Positions 25,226 to 33,408 of a DNA stretch of 64,000 nt are shown one piece after another. A program made the position numbers and the translations under genes. Each line of letters starts with the position of its first letter. Position 1 is the first letter of the stretch. The stretch is taken from the NCBI GenBank assembly GCA_035546775.1, contig DASZWD010000004.1:1-64000 (forward strand). The letters run 5' to 3'. The notes under the pieces were generated by a model. The model was not told where the DNA came from. It searched no databases and saw nothing but the letters and a program-made list of their open reading frames with translations. Source of the DNA: Acidimicrobiales bacterium. GTDB lineage: Bacteria; Actinomycetota; Acidimicrobiia; Acidimicrobiales; JACCXE01.

Positions 25226-25929
25226 GCACCCAACTGCTGGTCATCCAGGACACCGACCTCGCGATTGACGACCTGCGCCGTCGCCTCGGTGTGTTGCCCG
25301 AGCGCGCCGCGGCGCACGCGTTGAACGAGCGCCGCCACGCGGCCGAAGCCGAAATCGTCCGTCTCGAAGGCGACCTCGAAAAGCTCGCCGCCGAGGAGGC
25401 GTCGATCGAAGAACAGCTCGCGACCGTCGAGGCGCGCGCCAAGGCGCTTGACGACGCGCTGCGTTCGCCCGGATCCGCGACCCGTGACGCCCAGGCGATC
25501 ATCCACGAGATCGACCAGCTGCGGGCCCAGGCCGACGGGTTCGAGGAGGCGGGATTGGCGTTGCTCGAACAGCGCGACGCCCTCGCTGCCGAGCAGGCGC
25601 ACAACCAGCAGATCCTCGACGAGGTGGCGACCGAGGCCCCGATCGTGCTCGCGGCGCTGCAAGAGGCCGAAGGCGAGGGCGGCAAGGAGCTCGCCGCGCT
25701 CGAAGCCGAACGCGCCGCGCTGGCCGCCAAGGTCGACGCGGCGGTGCTGGCCAACTACGAGCGGCTGCGCGCTCGCTTCGACGGCATCGCCGTCGCCCGC
25801 GTGCACGGCGGCGTGTGCACCGGCTGCCACCTGTCGCTGTCGGCCGCCGACCTCGACCAGTTCAACCGGCTGGCGGTCGGGCAGCACACGACCTGCGAAG
25901 AGTGCGGTCGCTTGCTCATCCGCGAGTAA
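25222..25929 (+). CDS. zinc-ribbon coiled-coil protein (C4-type)
   Basis: A 235-aa protein: residues about 10-165 are a long antiparallel coiled coil rich in Ala/Glu, and the C-terminus is a four-cysteine zinc ribbon, CTGC and CEEC (about 198-228). This is the conserved bacterial family (DUF164-like) often encoded next to RNase H or phosphatase genes; its biochemical role is not firmly established, though nucleic-acid binding has been suggested for relatives. GTG 25222 overlaps the PBP stop. A small membrane protein and a histidine phosphatase gene follow in the same direction. Confidence 0.8.
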   Translation: MSTQLLVIQDTDLAIDDLRRRLGVLPERAAAHALNERRHAAEAEIVRLEGDLEKLAAEEASIEEQLATVEARAKALDDALRSPGSATRDAQAIIHEIDQLRAQADGFEEAGLALLEQRDALAAEQAHNQQILDEVATEAPIVLAALQEAEGEGGKELAALEAERAALAAKVDAAVLANYERLRARFDGIAVARVHGGVCTGCHLSLSAADLDQFNRLAVGQHTTCEECGRLLIRE

Positions 25930-25939
25930 GCATCCCGGC

Positions 25940-26365
25940 GTGTTCTTCTGGTACGCCGCGTTCGCGGTGCTCGGGGCGTGGGCCGTCCTGCGCGACGCGC
26001 GCTTCGACTACCGCCTCATCGCGCTCGGCGCGGTGTTGCCCGAACTCATCGACGCTCCGGTCGGGCACCGGGCGCTGGCGCACACGCTGGTCTTCGCCGT
26101 CGGCTCGCTGGCGCTGGTGATGCTGTTGACGATCAACCGGCGGTCGCTGCGCAAGCACCTCATCGCCATTCCGATCGGGTTCTTCGCCCACCTCGTGCTC
26201 GACTTCGTGTGGGTCGACAAGTCGCTGTTCTGGTGGCCCGGCTTCGGCAGCTGGGGGTCGACCGGCATCGTGCCGGCGATGCCGTGGCTCGTGGTGCGCG
26301 AGGTCATCGGGGTCGTCGGCGCGGTCGTCGTCCTTCGCCGCTGGCGAGACGGCAGACTCGCGTAG
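25940..26365 (+). CDS. small membrane protein, DUF457/YdjM-like metal-dependent hydrolase family
   Basis: A 141-aa protein with four or so hydrophobic segments and histidines placed as in the YdjM/DUF457 membrane-bound hydrolase-like family (PVGHRALAHTL and GFFAHLVLDFVW). The start GTG 25940 is 10 bp after the previous stop. Function of the family is poorly known; the His/Asp positions suggest a metal site within the membrane. It lies between a zinc-ribbon gene and a phosphatase gene and is probably co-transcribed with both. Confidence 0.65.
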   Translation: MFFWYAAFAVLGAWAVLRDARFDYRLIALGAVLPELIDAPVGHRALAHTLVFAVGSLALVMLLTINRRSLRKHLIAIPIGFFAHLVLDFVWVDKSLFWWPGFGSWGSTGIVPAMPWLVVREVIGVVGAVVVLRRWRDGRLA

Positions 26366-26367
26366 CG

Positions 26368-26976
26368 ATGTTGATCCTTGCCCGACACGGTCGAACCGCG
26401 GCCAACGCCCAGCGCCTGCTCCTCGGGCGGCTCAACATCCCCCTCGACGACCTCGGCGCCCGTCAGGCCGCCGCGGTCGGCGCAGCGCTGGCCCGCTCGG
26501 TGAAGCCGGTGCGGGTGATCGCCAGTCCGCTCGGGCGCACCATCGAGACCGCCGGTGCCATCGCCGCGGCGTGCGGCGTCGCCCAGGTCGAAACCGACGA
26601 ACGCTGGATCGAGGTCGACTACGGCCAGTACGACGGCGAACCGCTCGCCGAAGTGCCCAGCGAGGTGTGGCAGCACTGGCGCTCGGACTCGGCGTGGACG
26701 CCGCCCGACGGTGAGTCGCTCGCCGATGTCGGCGTGCGCGTGCGCGCCGCCTGCGAGGAGTTGATGGCCGAGGCGGCGCACGAAGACGTGGTCGTGGTGA
26801 GCCACGTGTCGCCGATCAAAGCGGCGGTTGCCTGGGCCGTCGGCACCGGCGATCAGGCGGCGTGGCGCCTCTTCTGCGACGTGGCGTCGATCTCCCGCAT
26901 CCGCACCACCGGCGACCAGCCGACCCTCGTGTCCTGGAACGAGGTCGCCCATTTGGACGGCGTCACCACCGACTAA
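26368..26976 (+). CDS. histidine phosphatase family protein
   Basis: A 202-aa member of the phosphoglycerate-mutase-like superfamily. LILARHGRTAANAQ gives the catalytic RHG with His at residue 7, IASPLGRTIETA carries the second Arg, and VVVVSHVSPIKAAV supplies the second catalytic His near 147. It starts 2 bp after the DUF457-like gene. In many actinobacteria such a phosphatase is encoded beside the zinc-ribbon protein, sometimes fused to RNase HI (cobC-like); no RNase H part is present here. Substrate unknown. Confidence 0.85.
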   Translation: MLILARHGRTAANAQRLLLGRLNIPLDDLGARQAAAVGAALARSVKPVRVIASPLGRTIETAGAIAAACGVAQVETDERWIEVDYGQYDGEPLAEVPSEVWQHWRSDSAWTPPDGESLADVGVRVRAACEELMAEAAHEDVVVVSHVSPIKAAVAWAVGTGDQAAWRLFCDVASISRIRTTGDQPTLVSWNEVAHLDGVTTD

Positions 26977-26977
26977 G

Positions 26978-28450
26978 TCAGGTCGAGGGGATCCAGCGGC
27001 CGTCGGTGCCGCGCGTGTAGTTGAGCCAGACGGTGCGGGTGCCGGCGGCGGCGCGCACGAGGGCGTTCTCCCAGCCGTTGGCGGGCAGCGAGTAGTGCGA
27101 GCCGGGGAACTCGCGGGCGCAGGCGGTGGCGCCGCTTGACTGCGGCGCAGCGAGCGCCGTGACGCGCCAGGTGTCGGGGTTGACCATGCACACGAAGGCG
27201 TGCGGCTGGCCGCAGTCGTCGGTGTGGAACCCCGCGTCGGCGATCGAGGCCGCGCACGCCGGCCCGGCGCCGTTGGCCGCCGGTTCCTTCGGCGCCCATG
27301 ACCACACGATGGCGGACAGGCGCGGGTCTTCGGGCGTGAGCTGGTCGAAGCCGATGAGCGTCACGCCGCAGCGCGCCATGGCGCCCGCCTCGCGGGTCGT
27401 GAGTTGACTCGACGACCCGCCCACCATGGCCGACAGCCACGTCGAGTCTTCGTACCAGCGCACGACGGCGTGACCGGCGCCGGTGCGGGCGCGCTCCGCG
27501 GGGCAATCGGTCTTGAGTCCGGGGTAGTCGTCGCCCGCACCCGACGACGACTCGACCCAGTTCGACGACGCGCCGCGCTCGTGCACCCACGTGCCCCACG
27601 CCCCCGGTCCGCAGTTGCCCACGATGATCACGCGATGGCCCGCGGCGCGGATCTGCGCGGGTGTGGTCGACGTGTCGAGCGGCGCGCACCGGTGACCCGC
27701 CGGCGGGCGCGCCACCAAGTCGCCGAGGCCCTCGCGGATCTCCTTGGCCGCCGTGGCGTGGGCGACCTTCGAGGAGCCCAGTTGGTTCTCGAGATAGAGC
27801 AGCACGACCTGGTTGCTGTTCTGCGGTTCGTTGAGCCACTGGCGCAGCTCCTTGAGGCCGTCGGGGAACGGCCGGTCGGCCGAGCAGCCGGCGTCGACCC
27901 CGATCACCTGCGTGCCGTGGCACAGCACCACCGCCTGGCCGAAGTTCTTCACTTTGCCGTAGGGCGACGGGAACCAATGCAGGTCCATCTCGATGGCGCG
28001 CACGTCCATCGTGAGTTGGTCGCGGATGCTGTAGATCTGGTTCGGGTCCTGGTTCGTCAGGGTGGGGTAGTAGGCGGACGCGTTGAAGGTGTTGTGGGTG
28101 TGGGGGATCGTCGCCCGCGCCAACGCCACGTTGTCGTCGATGTCGCGCTGCAACGTGAGGGCGCGATGCGTCCAGCCGCCGAGGTACGTCGACAGGTGGC
28201 CCTCGCCGGTGCGGCGGCCGTCGAGCGTGTAGCACGCCCCGTTGAGGTCGAGGTCACGGCACCGGTTGGCGGGGCCGCGTACGAGTTGTTCGCCGGTGCG
28301 GCATGCCCGCTCGCCGACCTGCGGCGTCGAGCCGACAGTGGCTCGGCAGGCGGCGACGACATCGGCGCCGGTCGGCCGCGCTTGGGCCGGCGACGCCAGC
28401 GCGACCAGCGCGATCGCCACGAGTACAACCAACCGCCGCCCCCAAGCCAT
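26978..28450 (-). CDS. secreted PI-PLC-X-like phosphodiesterase family protein
   Basis: A 490-aa protein with a clear signal peptide (MAWGRRLVVLVAIALVALA, cleavage after PAQA at about 24). The mature part resembles the PLC-like phosphodiesterase TIM barrel: IPHTHNTFNA carries a candidate catalytic His, RAIEMDLHW the metal-binding Glu/Asp, and VVLCHGTQV a second His. Many paired cysteines fit an extracellular protein. The last 130 residues (CGQPHAFVCMV, SLPANGWENAL) look like a separate lectin-like module. The substrate could be a phospholipid or glycerophosphodiester. ATG 28450 has TACCCT 6 nt upstream. Confidence 0.75.
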   Translation of the reverse strand: MAWGRRLVVLVAIALVALASPAQARPTGADVVAACRATVGSTPQVGERACRTGEQLVRGPANRCRDLDLNGACYTLDGRRTGEGHLSTYLGGWTHRALTLQRDIDDNVALARATIPHTHNTFNASAYYPTLTNQDPNQIYSIRDQLTMDVRAIEMDLHWFPSPYGKVKNFGQAVVLCHGTQVIGVDAGCSADRPFPDGLKELRQWLNEPQNSNQVVLLYLENQLGSSKVAHATAAKEIREGLGDLVARPPAGHRCAPLDTSTTPAQIRAAGHRVIIVGNCGPGAWGTWVHERGASSNWVESSSGAGDDYPGLKTDCPAERARTGAGHAVVRWYEDSTWLSAMVGGSSSQLTTREAGAMARCGVTLIGFDQLTPEDPRLSAIVWSWAPKEPAANGAGPACAASIADAGFHTDDCGQPHAFVCMVNPDTWRVTALAAPQSSGATACAREFPGSHYSLPANGWENALVRAAAGTRTVWLNYTRGTDGRWIPST

Positions 28451-28853
28451 GGGCCAAGGGTACGCGCCGGGGTGACGGATTAGCCGTCGAGCTGGGCGAG
28501 CATTGGGCACGGTCGGGGTACAGCCAGCCTTCGACGATGCGATCACCATCGGCGCGCCACACCGAGCAGCCGGTGTAGCTGATCGATCGATCGCCCGCCG
28601 CCGTCCCCTCGATGCGCCAGTGCACGAGGAGGCGGTCGGGTGCTTCGGCGGCGGCCAGCACGTCGGCGCGGTAGTCGGGCAACAACCCGAAGAACCCGTC
28701 GATCATCGAGCAGTAGGCGTCGACGCCGCCCAACTCCGCGCCACCCGGGACGTGCACGACGACGTCCTCGGCGAGGAACCCGCGATGCCCGCTCGTGTCG
28801 TGCCGATTCTCCGCGGCGGAGAGTTGCTCCCAAAGTTCCCGGCAGGAAGCCAT
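28254..28853 (-). CDS. SnoaL/NTF2-like protein, reading frame shifted at the 3' end
   Basis: As read, this frame codes 199 aa. Residues 1-117 form a SnoaL/NTF2-like fold (MASCRELWEQLSAAENRHD, VVHVPGGAELGG, VHWRIEGTAAGD, IVEGWLYPDRAQ), a small cone domain used by ketosteroid isomerase-like enzymes and many binding proteins. After DRAQ the sequence becomes arginine-rich nonsense that overlaps the start of the phosphodiesterase gene by 197 bp. A one-base insertion near 28503 would instead give MLAQLDG and a stop at 28480-28482, a natural ending. So the gene most likely ends at 28480 and carries a one-base deletion or sequencing error. The start has TAGCGT 6 nt upstream. Confidence 0.6.
   Translation of the reverse strand: MASCRELWEQLSAAENRHDTSGHRGFLAEDVVVHVPGGAELGGVDAYCSMIDGFFGLLPDYRADVLAAAEAPDRLLVHWRIEGTAAGDRSISYTGCSVWRADGDRIVEGWLYPDRAQCSPSSTANPSPRRVPLAHGLGAAVGCTRGDRAGRAGVAGPSAADRRRCRRRLPSHCRLDAAGRRAGMPHRRTTRTRPRQPVP
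28457..28462 (-). promoter_or_regulatory. candidate -10 element of the phosphodiesterase gene
   Basis: TACCCT on the minus strand lies exactly 6 nt before ATG 28450, with no ribosome binding site. Confidence 0.4.
28501..28505 (-). other. probable one-base deletion (frameshift) in the SnoaL-like gene
   Basis: Minus-strand reading gives CAA-TGC here, while CA(G)-ATG would continue in the frame MLAQLDG-stop. Everything downstream in the unshifted frame lacks family features. Either a real mutation or a base-call error. Confidence 0.55.
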
Positions 28854-28859
28854 CGCCCA

Positions 28860-28865
28860 ACGCTA
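28860..28865 (-). promoter_or_regulatory. candidate -10 element of the SnoaL-like gene
   Basis: TAGCGT on the minus strand lies exactly 6 nt before ATG 28853. It ends 10 bp before the left attachment repeat of the mobile element. Confidence 0.4.
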
Positions 28866-28874
28866 GTGACGACG

Positions 28875-28908
28875 TGGTGACGGTGAGTCGGCCTGTAAGC
28901 GGGATTCT
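28875..28908 (+). repeat. left attachment site: displaced 3' end of rnpB
   Basis: A 34-bp copy of the rnpB 3' end (minus sense: ...AGAATCCCGCTTACAGGCC then GACTCACCGTCACCA). It differs from the right copy only at 28891 (G versus A at 44822). With this base the RNase P helix P1 would be fully Watson-Crick, so this copy is likely the original chromosomal end. Confidence 0.88.
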
Positions 28909-29011
28909 TCTCTGGCGGCTTCGTGACCTGCGCCGTCGCGGCGATGTGGCCTGCTACCTGCGAATCCGTTACTCCGCATGTCGCGCTGTTGTGCGCTGTT
29001 GCGCACCCTCG

Positions 29012-29032
29012 CGTGTCACGTTTGTGTCACGG
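29012..29032 (+). repeat. left subterminal repeat, possible integrase/Xis arm site
   Basis: Two direct GTGTCACG copies spaced 11 bp (29013-29020 and 29024-29031), 104 bp inside the left att repeat. A nearly identical 21-bp block occurs in the same orientation 49 bp inside the right att repeat (44737-44757; 20 of 21 identical). One-turn spacing suits a DNA-bending or integrase arm-binding protein. The stretch 28909-29142 holds no gene otherwise. Confidence 0.5.
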
Positions 29033-29142
29033 AGTGAGGCTCCGGGCGGACGATCGTGCGGTAACAGTACGTCGGGAAGGCGCCGCCTCCGTGGTGCAGG
29101 TGTGCGGCCATTTCGGATCGTGCTTAGTGGCATCATCGTGAC

Positions 29143-29541
29143 GTGGCAGACGAGTTGTTGCTTGAGCCCTCTCGACGATGTCCCGAGTGCGATTCGGACA
29201 ACTGGGTGATGGACGAGGGCGACCTGCCAGACTCCACGGAGGCGACGGCTGGTACTGCCGTGTGCAACTTGTGCAGCCACCGGTGGGGTCCGTTCGTGCA
29301 ACTTCTCACGCGACGTGAGCTGCAAACGAGCTACCAATTTGACTGTCCGAGTTGCGGGCCTGGTGGTCTTCTCTGGGTCGATACAGAAACGGTCGCTCAG
29401 CTCCCGAAGGACGCGATAGTCCACACGCTCGAGGTGGGCCACATGGCTCATGGCGAGCCATCGTGCCGCGTCGTGCGCGCTCAGTGGACGAATGTCCCGA
29501 ACACCGACAGGCCCAGCCTTCGCGCCGTGCAGACGTCTTAG
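29143..29541 (+). CDS. hypothetical protein with two zinc-knuckle pairs
   Basis: A 132-aa protein starting GTG 29143, the first gene inside the left end of the element. CPEC (13-16), CNLC (41-44) and CPSC (68-71) plus a later Cys at 107 suggest one or two zinc ribbons like those of small DNA- or RNA-binding proteins. No catalytic domain is seen. It is convergent with the large 551-aa protein gene (87-bp gap with no gene). Function unknown; it might be a regulator of the left-arm cargo. Confidence 0.6.
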   Translation: MADELLLEPSRRCPECDSDNWVMDEGDLPDSTEATAGTAVCNLCSHRWGPFVQLLTRRELQTSYQFDCPSCGPGGLLWVDTETVAQLPKDAIVHTLEVGHMAHGEPSCRVVRAQWTNVPNTDRPSLRAVQTS

Positions 29542-29628
29542 TCCCGTGCGCTGCGGCGGCCGGCCTCAACCACATGGAGTTGCCGCCACGCCTTCGTTGA
29601 TTGCGTCCCGGCTTCGGCGCGAGAAGAC

Positions 29629-31284
29629 CTACCGAAAGAGGTGGCTGCGCGTTGCTCGAACGTATTCCTCGAAGCCGTCACGCGTGTAGGACGGAGGAAA
29701 CAATGGGCCCGTCAGCCGATACACCAAGGCGCTGAGGGACTCGTCACCAGCACCGAAGGCGAGTTCCGCGAGTGCTGTCTCCACCGGCAGGACCCCACGC
29801 TCGGCGACCGAGATCATGTACTCGTACTCCGTGAGACCGCACACCATCGGGAGTAGCACCTGATCCGTGCGAAACAGCTGCTCCGTCTCGATGCATTCAT
29901 CGAGCAACGCTCGCAGCGCGATTGACCACTGGAACGGTTCGTCGAGAACCAGTAGCGGCAGATACGGCGCGGAGGCCGGCACTTCATCTCCTTCTATGGC
30001 GAACATCCCGGAGCGATGGTCAGTGATGGACCTGTCGAGCTGGCGCAGCTTTCCCTTGAGATCCTCGACGTAGGCAATGAAGCTCGTTCGGTCGCCTACC
30101 TCGAACACGGCGCGAGGAGGGCGGCCAGCTCGACACTCGACGAATACGCGCGCCTTTCGCGTCTCGTGGTTGACCGCGATCATGACGTCAGATGACTTCC
30201 TTCGAGCTGCCTTTCGCCCGTACTCCACCTCACCGGACACGACGAGGTCCGGGCTGGACAGTGGTCGCGTCACTTCAACGCAATACGACTCGAACATTCG
30301 CCCGAAGTGAGTTGTAAGCGCGCCAGTGTGGTCACCGGCGTCGCGGTGAAGCATCCAAAAGATGCCTGTGGTCGCGCGCTCGATCGCGAACCGCAAGCAG
30401 GCGGGGACGAGCAGGTCTGGTCCGCAGGGAAGGAGCGGCGTCTCGGCGAAGTCGTAGAAGCACCAATAAGTGGGCTCCTGGCCTGAGATGTCGGAGCGCG
30501 TTGGTTGGAAGGTGAGTTGGTCGAGAACTGCCACGGCGAGTTCTGGATCGACCGTGGTCTCGCTGAAGTAGCTCGTTGTGTTGAAGACAGGATTCGCACC
30601 GGAGAGTTTGATGTCGAGCAGCATCAGTGCAGGGGCCATCGCGATCGCGCTGAAAAGGCCGGCGCTGATCCCGAAGTTGCGAAGGCAATATTCGTCAACG
30701 GTTTCCAAACCGGAGGGCCAGTCGCTAGTGGGGGTCAGCCAGAGCCGGTACGCACGACCGCCTACGCTCACCGCGGAAGCGGTCTTGTTGATTTCTGCCG
30801 CGCGCATGGCGTACATCGCCATGTCGACGAGATCCCACTTGTCAGGGTCGGACGCGCCCAACAGATCTCGAGCGTCGTTGACTTGCGCGGCAGCCAACAC
30901 GAAGTCTTGGACGCGCTCTCCGTCTTGGAAAGACGTACCAGGGCCCTCGACTCCCATTGCAAGCGCGAGTCGTTCCAGTGCCATGAGTTGGCCTGGAAAG
31001 AACAGCGCGTCGTACCTGCCTGCCTCGTGTCCAGCGGCGAGGTCAGCCTCGAACGCCGCCGCTGTATCAGGCGGAAAGATCTCGCGAATTAGGTCGCGCT
31101 GCGACTCAAGCGTTGAACCGCGGTCCGATTGTTCGAGCGTGACGCTCAGTCGCGCCGCCGCCTGCACCGCGTCAATCACCGACATGCCGCTGACAATCGC
31201 AGCGAGCGACTCTGGCGTACCAGGCGCACCGAAATGCTCGCCGCTGGCCCCGACGGCCATCTGACTCATTCGCCGTTCGGCCAT
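29629..31284 (-). CDS. uncharacterised 551-aa protein with a nuclease-like C-terminal half
   Basis: I do not recognise the family. The N-terminal 300 residues are helical with no motif. The C-terminal half contains HFGRMFESYCVE (Glu332), then SSDVMIAVN (Asp366), then ARVFVECRAG (Glu383, Arg385). The order E...D...ExR, with strands in between, resembles the core of PD-(D/E)xK restriction-like nucleases, with Arg instead of the usual Lys. A REase-like fold is thus possible, but the active site is atypical. It lies in the left arm among other unknown proteins. Start ATG 31284; ATG 31269 is an alternative. No ribosome binding site is clear. Confidence 0.65.
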   Translation of the reverse strand: MAERRMSQMAVGASGEHFGAPGTPESLAAIVSGMSVIDAVQAAARLSVTLEQSDRGSTLESQRDLIREIFPPDTAAAFEADLAAGHEAGRYDALFFPGQLMALERLALAMGVEGPGTSFQDGERVQDFVLAAAQVNDARDLLGASDPDKWDLVDMAMYAMRAAEINKTASAVSVGGRAYRLWLTPTSDWPSGLETVDEYCLRNFGISAGLFSAIAMAPALMLLDIKLSGANPVFNTTSYFSETTVDPELAVAVLDQLTFQPTRSDISGQEPTYWCFYDFAETPLLPCGPDLLVPACLRFAIERATTGIFWMLHRDAGDHTGALTTHFGRMFESYCVEVTRPLSSPDLVVSGEVEYGRKAARRKSSDVMIAVNHETRKARVFVECRAGRPPRAVFEVGDRTSFIAYVEDLKGKLRQLDRSITDHRSGMFAIEGDEVPASAPYLPLLVLDEPFQWSIALRALLDECIETEQLFRTDQVLLPMVCGLTEYEYMISVAERGVLPVETALAELAFGAGDESLSALVYRLTGPLFPPSYTRDGFEEYVRATRSHLFR

Positions 31285-31473
31285 TCTCCATTCTCGGCGA
31301 CCAGTCGGTCGAACGTATGTTCTTTCAGGTTCACGAGTAGCAATACAATCTGAGGAAGTGCCTTCGCGAATTCCTGAGGTCCGTCGCCGCTACCAGCGAC
31401 GAGCCAGGTCTGCGGCGACCTTGCGGCAATCGTCCCGCTGCACGCCTGAGCTTCCGTCGGACGAAGGGGCAGG
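31285..31473. other. gap between the 551-aa and 253-aa genes
   Basis: 189 bp without a supported gene. A minus-strand frame stays open through it and ends at 31266, overlapping ATG 31269 as ATGA, but it has no convincing start or family sequence. The AT-rich part 31320-31350 probably holds the promoter for the 551-aa gene. Confidence 0.35.
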
Positions 31474-32235
31474 TCACTCCTCAGGACTCCCTTCGCCAAT
31501 AAACAACGTCGGGTCAATTGTTCCCGGCACCACGCGGAGGGGCGGCTGGCGTTCGTAATAGAACCCCGGCGGCTTGCACTCCGCGTCGCCGTTTGGCGTC
31601 CACGCTTTGTGACCAAGTGCTTCGTTCCCGAGTACCGCGAGGTCGCGAATAACCAGGCGAGCTCTCGCGATGTTTTCAAGGGCACCATCGGGGTTTCCGA
31701 ACTCGAGATCCAAGCTTATTACCAGCGCAAGAGTCGTGTACTGACCGAGGTGGGTGAGGAACGCGTCATCGTCAATCCTGCTCGCGAGAACGCGGACCGA
31801 CTGCAGGGCGTTTTTCGCCGGCGAGAACGCCGCTACCGCTTCGCTCTTGAACGCGGCAGTCAGCTTCCGAGCGTCGCCATTGAACGGATCAGTCGGCTTG
31901 CCGTCGGCCCAGCGCGACAAGACCAGCGATGCCGCGTTCAAGGCGGTGAGGTGGTCACCGTCGAGCAGTTCGAGAAGCGAGAGAACCGCCGCCTCGGACC
32001 GCACCTTCCGACGTTCACGCCGCTCGATCCGACCTCCGAACAACAGCGTCACGAGCCCAACTCCGACGCCACCTGCTATCGCGCCAAGGGTGGCGCCGAG
32101 GATGCCCGCAGCAAATGGCTTGTCCCACTTGACGTCATGAAGCACGTAGGCCCACAACGCGACTCCTGCGGCGACAAGCACGAGCGCGATGGTCACGCGC
32201 AGAGCCCACTTCTTCACAGAACGCACGCTAGGCAA
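31474..32235 (-). CDS. hypothetical membrane-anchored protein, 2 N-terminal TM helices
   Basis: A 253-aa protein with two hydrophobic helices (about 12-30 and 41-66, the second Gly-rich: AGILGATLGAIAGGVGVGLV) followed by RRERRK and a cytoplasmic helical domain of about 180 residues. No catalytic motif recognised. The topology, two short TM helices plus soluble domain, is common among effectors and sensors of mobile-element defence loci, but nothing here proves that. The start codon is TTG 32235; GTG 32226 and 32217 are alternatives. It is divergent from the HEPN-motif gene. Confidence 0.55.
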   Translation of the reverse strand: MPSVRSVKKWALRVTIALVLVAAGVALWAYVLHDVKWDKPFAAGILGATLGAIAGGVGVGLVTLLFGGRIERRERRKVRSEAAVLSLLELLDGDHLTALNAASLVLSRWADGKPTDPFNGDARKLTAAFKSEAVAAFSPAKNALQSVRVLASRIDDDAFLTHLGQYTTLALVISLDLEFGNPDGALENIARARLVIRDLAVLGNEALGHKAWTPNGDAECKPPGFYYERQPPLRVVPGTIDPTLFIGEGSPEE

Positions 32236-32307
32236 CGGCGGAAAGGCCGTCGCTCGGCATCTTGGTGAGGTCGCGCTGCGTCACTGCTCAGTTGGGTCGA
32301 ACAGTCG

Positions 32308-32313
32308 TACGTT
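32308..32313 (+). promoter_or_regulatory. candidate -10 element of the HEPN-motif gene
   Basis: TACGTT lies exactly 6 nt before GTG 32320, the same leaderless geometry as in chromosomal genes. Confidence 0.4.
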
Positions 32314-32319
32314 TGGAGC

Positions 32320-33390
32320 GTGCCACCGCTGACGTCTCCGCTCATACCGGCGCCCGACGAACTAAACGGGCTCAGGTCGGCGATGCGCGACATTCAGGTT
32401 TCTATCGCGAACTATCAACGCGCCTGCACAGGCGTTGGCGTGGACGCGGAGACGCTCGCGACGCCGGTTCGAACGCTCGTCGTTTTTGTAGAAGTCCTGA
32501 ACGAAGTGCTCTGCAAAGACTTCTCCGGTCAAGCGTTCTACCGGTCGCTTTTTGACTCTCCCGCTGATCCGCGTGTCGAGCTCATTGAGGCGTTCAGATA
32601 CGTCCGGAACGTTGGGCAACACCTCATTCACCCGGTCGCGCCCGATCCGACCGCTGCAGTAGGTGGAGTGGGGCTGGGGTTTCGTACGTTCGCCACATGG
32701 CAACCTGTGCCTGCGCCCGTCCACGCGCGCCTACGCGCAAGCACGCAGAAGCTAAAGGTGCATTTCGACACGCATCTCGTCGGAAAGGACGTCATTGAGA
32801 CGACCCTGGATGCGGCGAAGTTCTTCTGGCAGGTTTGCCCCGACCTTGTTCACCGGGACTCCAATTCCGAGTGGACCGGGTTTCCACTCCGCCACCAGGC
32901 CGGTGTCTCGACTCGCTTGCATCCGGAGGAGCCTGTTGACCGTGCAGCAGCTCTCGCGTGGATGGCGACGCGACGGCCGGGTGGAGACTTCCGAGTTGTG
33001 TGCGGCTGCCTTCATGATGCAGGAGGTCCCATCGTGTTCGGACTCACCCTGCGACACGGCTGCGCCTTTACTCCGTTCTTCGAAACACCCGAACAGGTCG
33101 AGGCTGACATCGCGACGGGCTACGCGTACTACGAGGCTGAAATTGAACCCAACATGTCGATCTGCAGCTCGCTGCACGACGTGAGCGGACCCTTCCCCTC
33201 GGTGTGGTGCAGCAACGACCTGCCGCCGACATGGATCGGCTTGCCGATTGCGAAGCCCCGCACGGGCTCCGAATGGTCGTCGTTCGAGACAATTGACTTC
33301 TGGCGTTATCAATGGTTGGGCGAGGGCGACCCCCACGGCTTCCTCACGAGGCGAGAGCGTCGATTGAGCGCGTGGTTTCCTCTCAACTGA
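32320..33390 (+). CDS. hypothetical protein with a HEPN-type R-N-x3-H motif
   Basis: A 356-aa protein. In a helical N-terminal domain the segment FRYVRNVGQHLIHPV contains Arg96-Asn97-x3-His101, which matches the RNase motif of HEPN domains (R-x4-6-H, with N/D/H after the Arg), as found in abortive-infection and toxin RNases. The C-terminal 200 residues are mixed alpha/beta with several conserved-looking Trp/Cys and no known motif. A HEPN RNase role is thus inferred from one motif and helical context. It sits between two putative membrane-anchored proteins in the element's left arm. Confidence 0.6.
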   Translation: MPPLTSPLIPAPDELNGLRSAMRDIQVSIANYQRACTGVGVDAETLATPVRTLVVFVEVLNEVLCKDFSGQAFYRSLFDSPADPRVELIEAFRYVRNVGQHLIHPVAPDPTAAVGGVGLGFRTFATWQPVPAPVHARLRASTQKLKVHFDTHLVGKDVIETTLDAAKFFWQVCPDLVHRDSNSEWTGFPLRHQAGVSTRLHPEEPVDRAAALAWMATRRPGGDFRVVCGCLHDAGGPIVFGLTLRHGCAFTPFFETPEQVEADIATGYAYYEAEIEPNMSICSSLHDVSGPFPSVWCSNDLPPTWIGLPIAKPRTGSEWSSFETIDFWRYQWLGEGDPHGFLTRRERRLSAWFPLN

Positions 33391-33408
33391 CCGGCAACCT
33401 CTGGGGAC

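Noticed and set aside
28875-28920. A second, truncated rnpB gene or small RNA at the left end
   Set aside because: Only 34 bp match the 3' end of rnpB and no other conserved region is present; it is an attachment-site remnant.
31266-31470. Small minus-strand gene ahead of the 551-aa protein
   Set aside because: The frame stays open but has no plausible start before its last 22 codons and no recognisable sequence.
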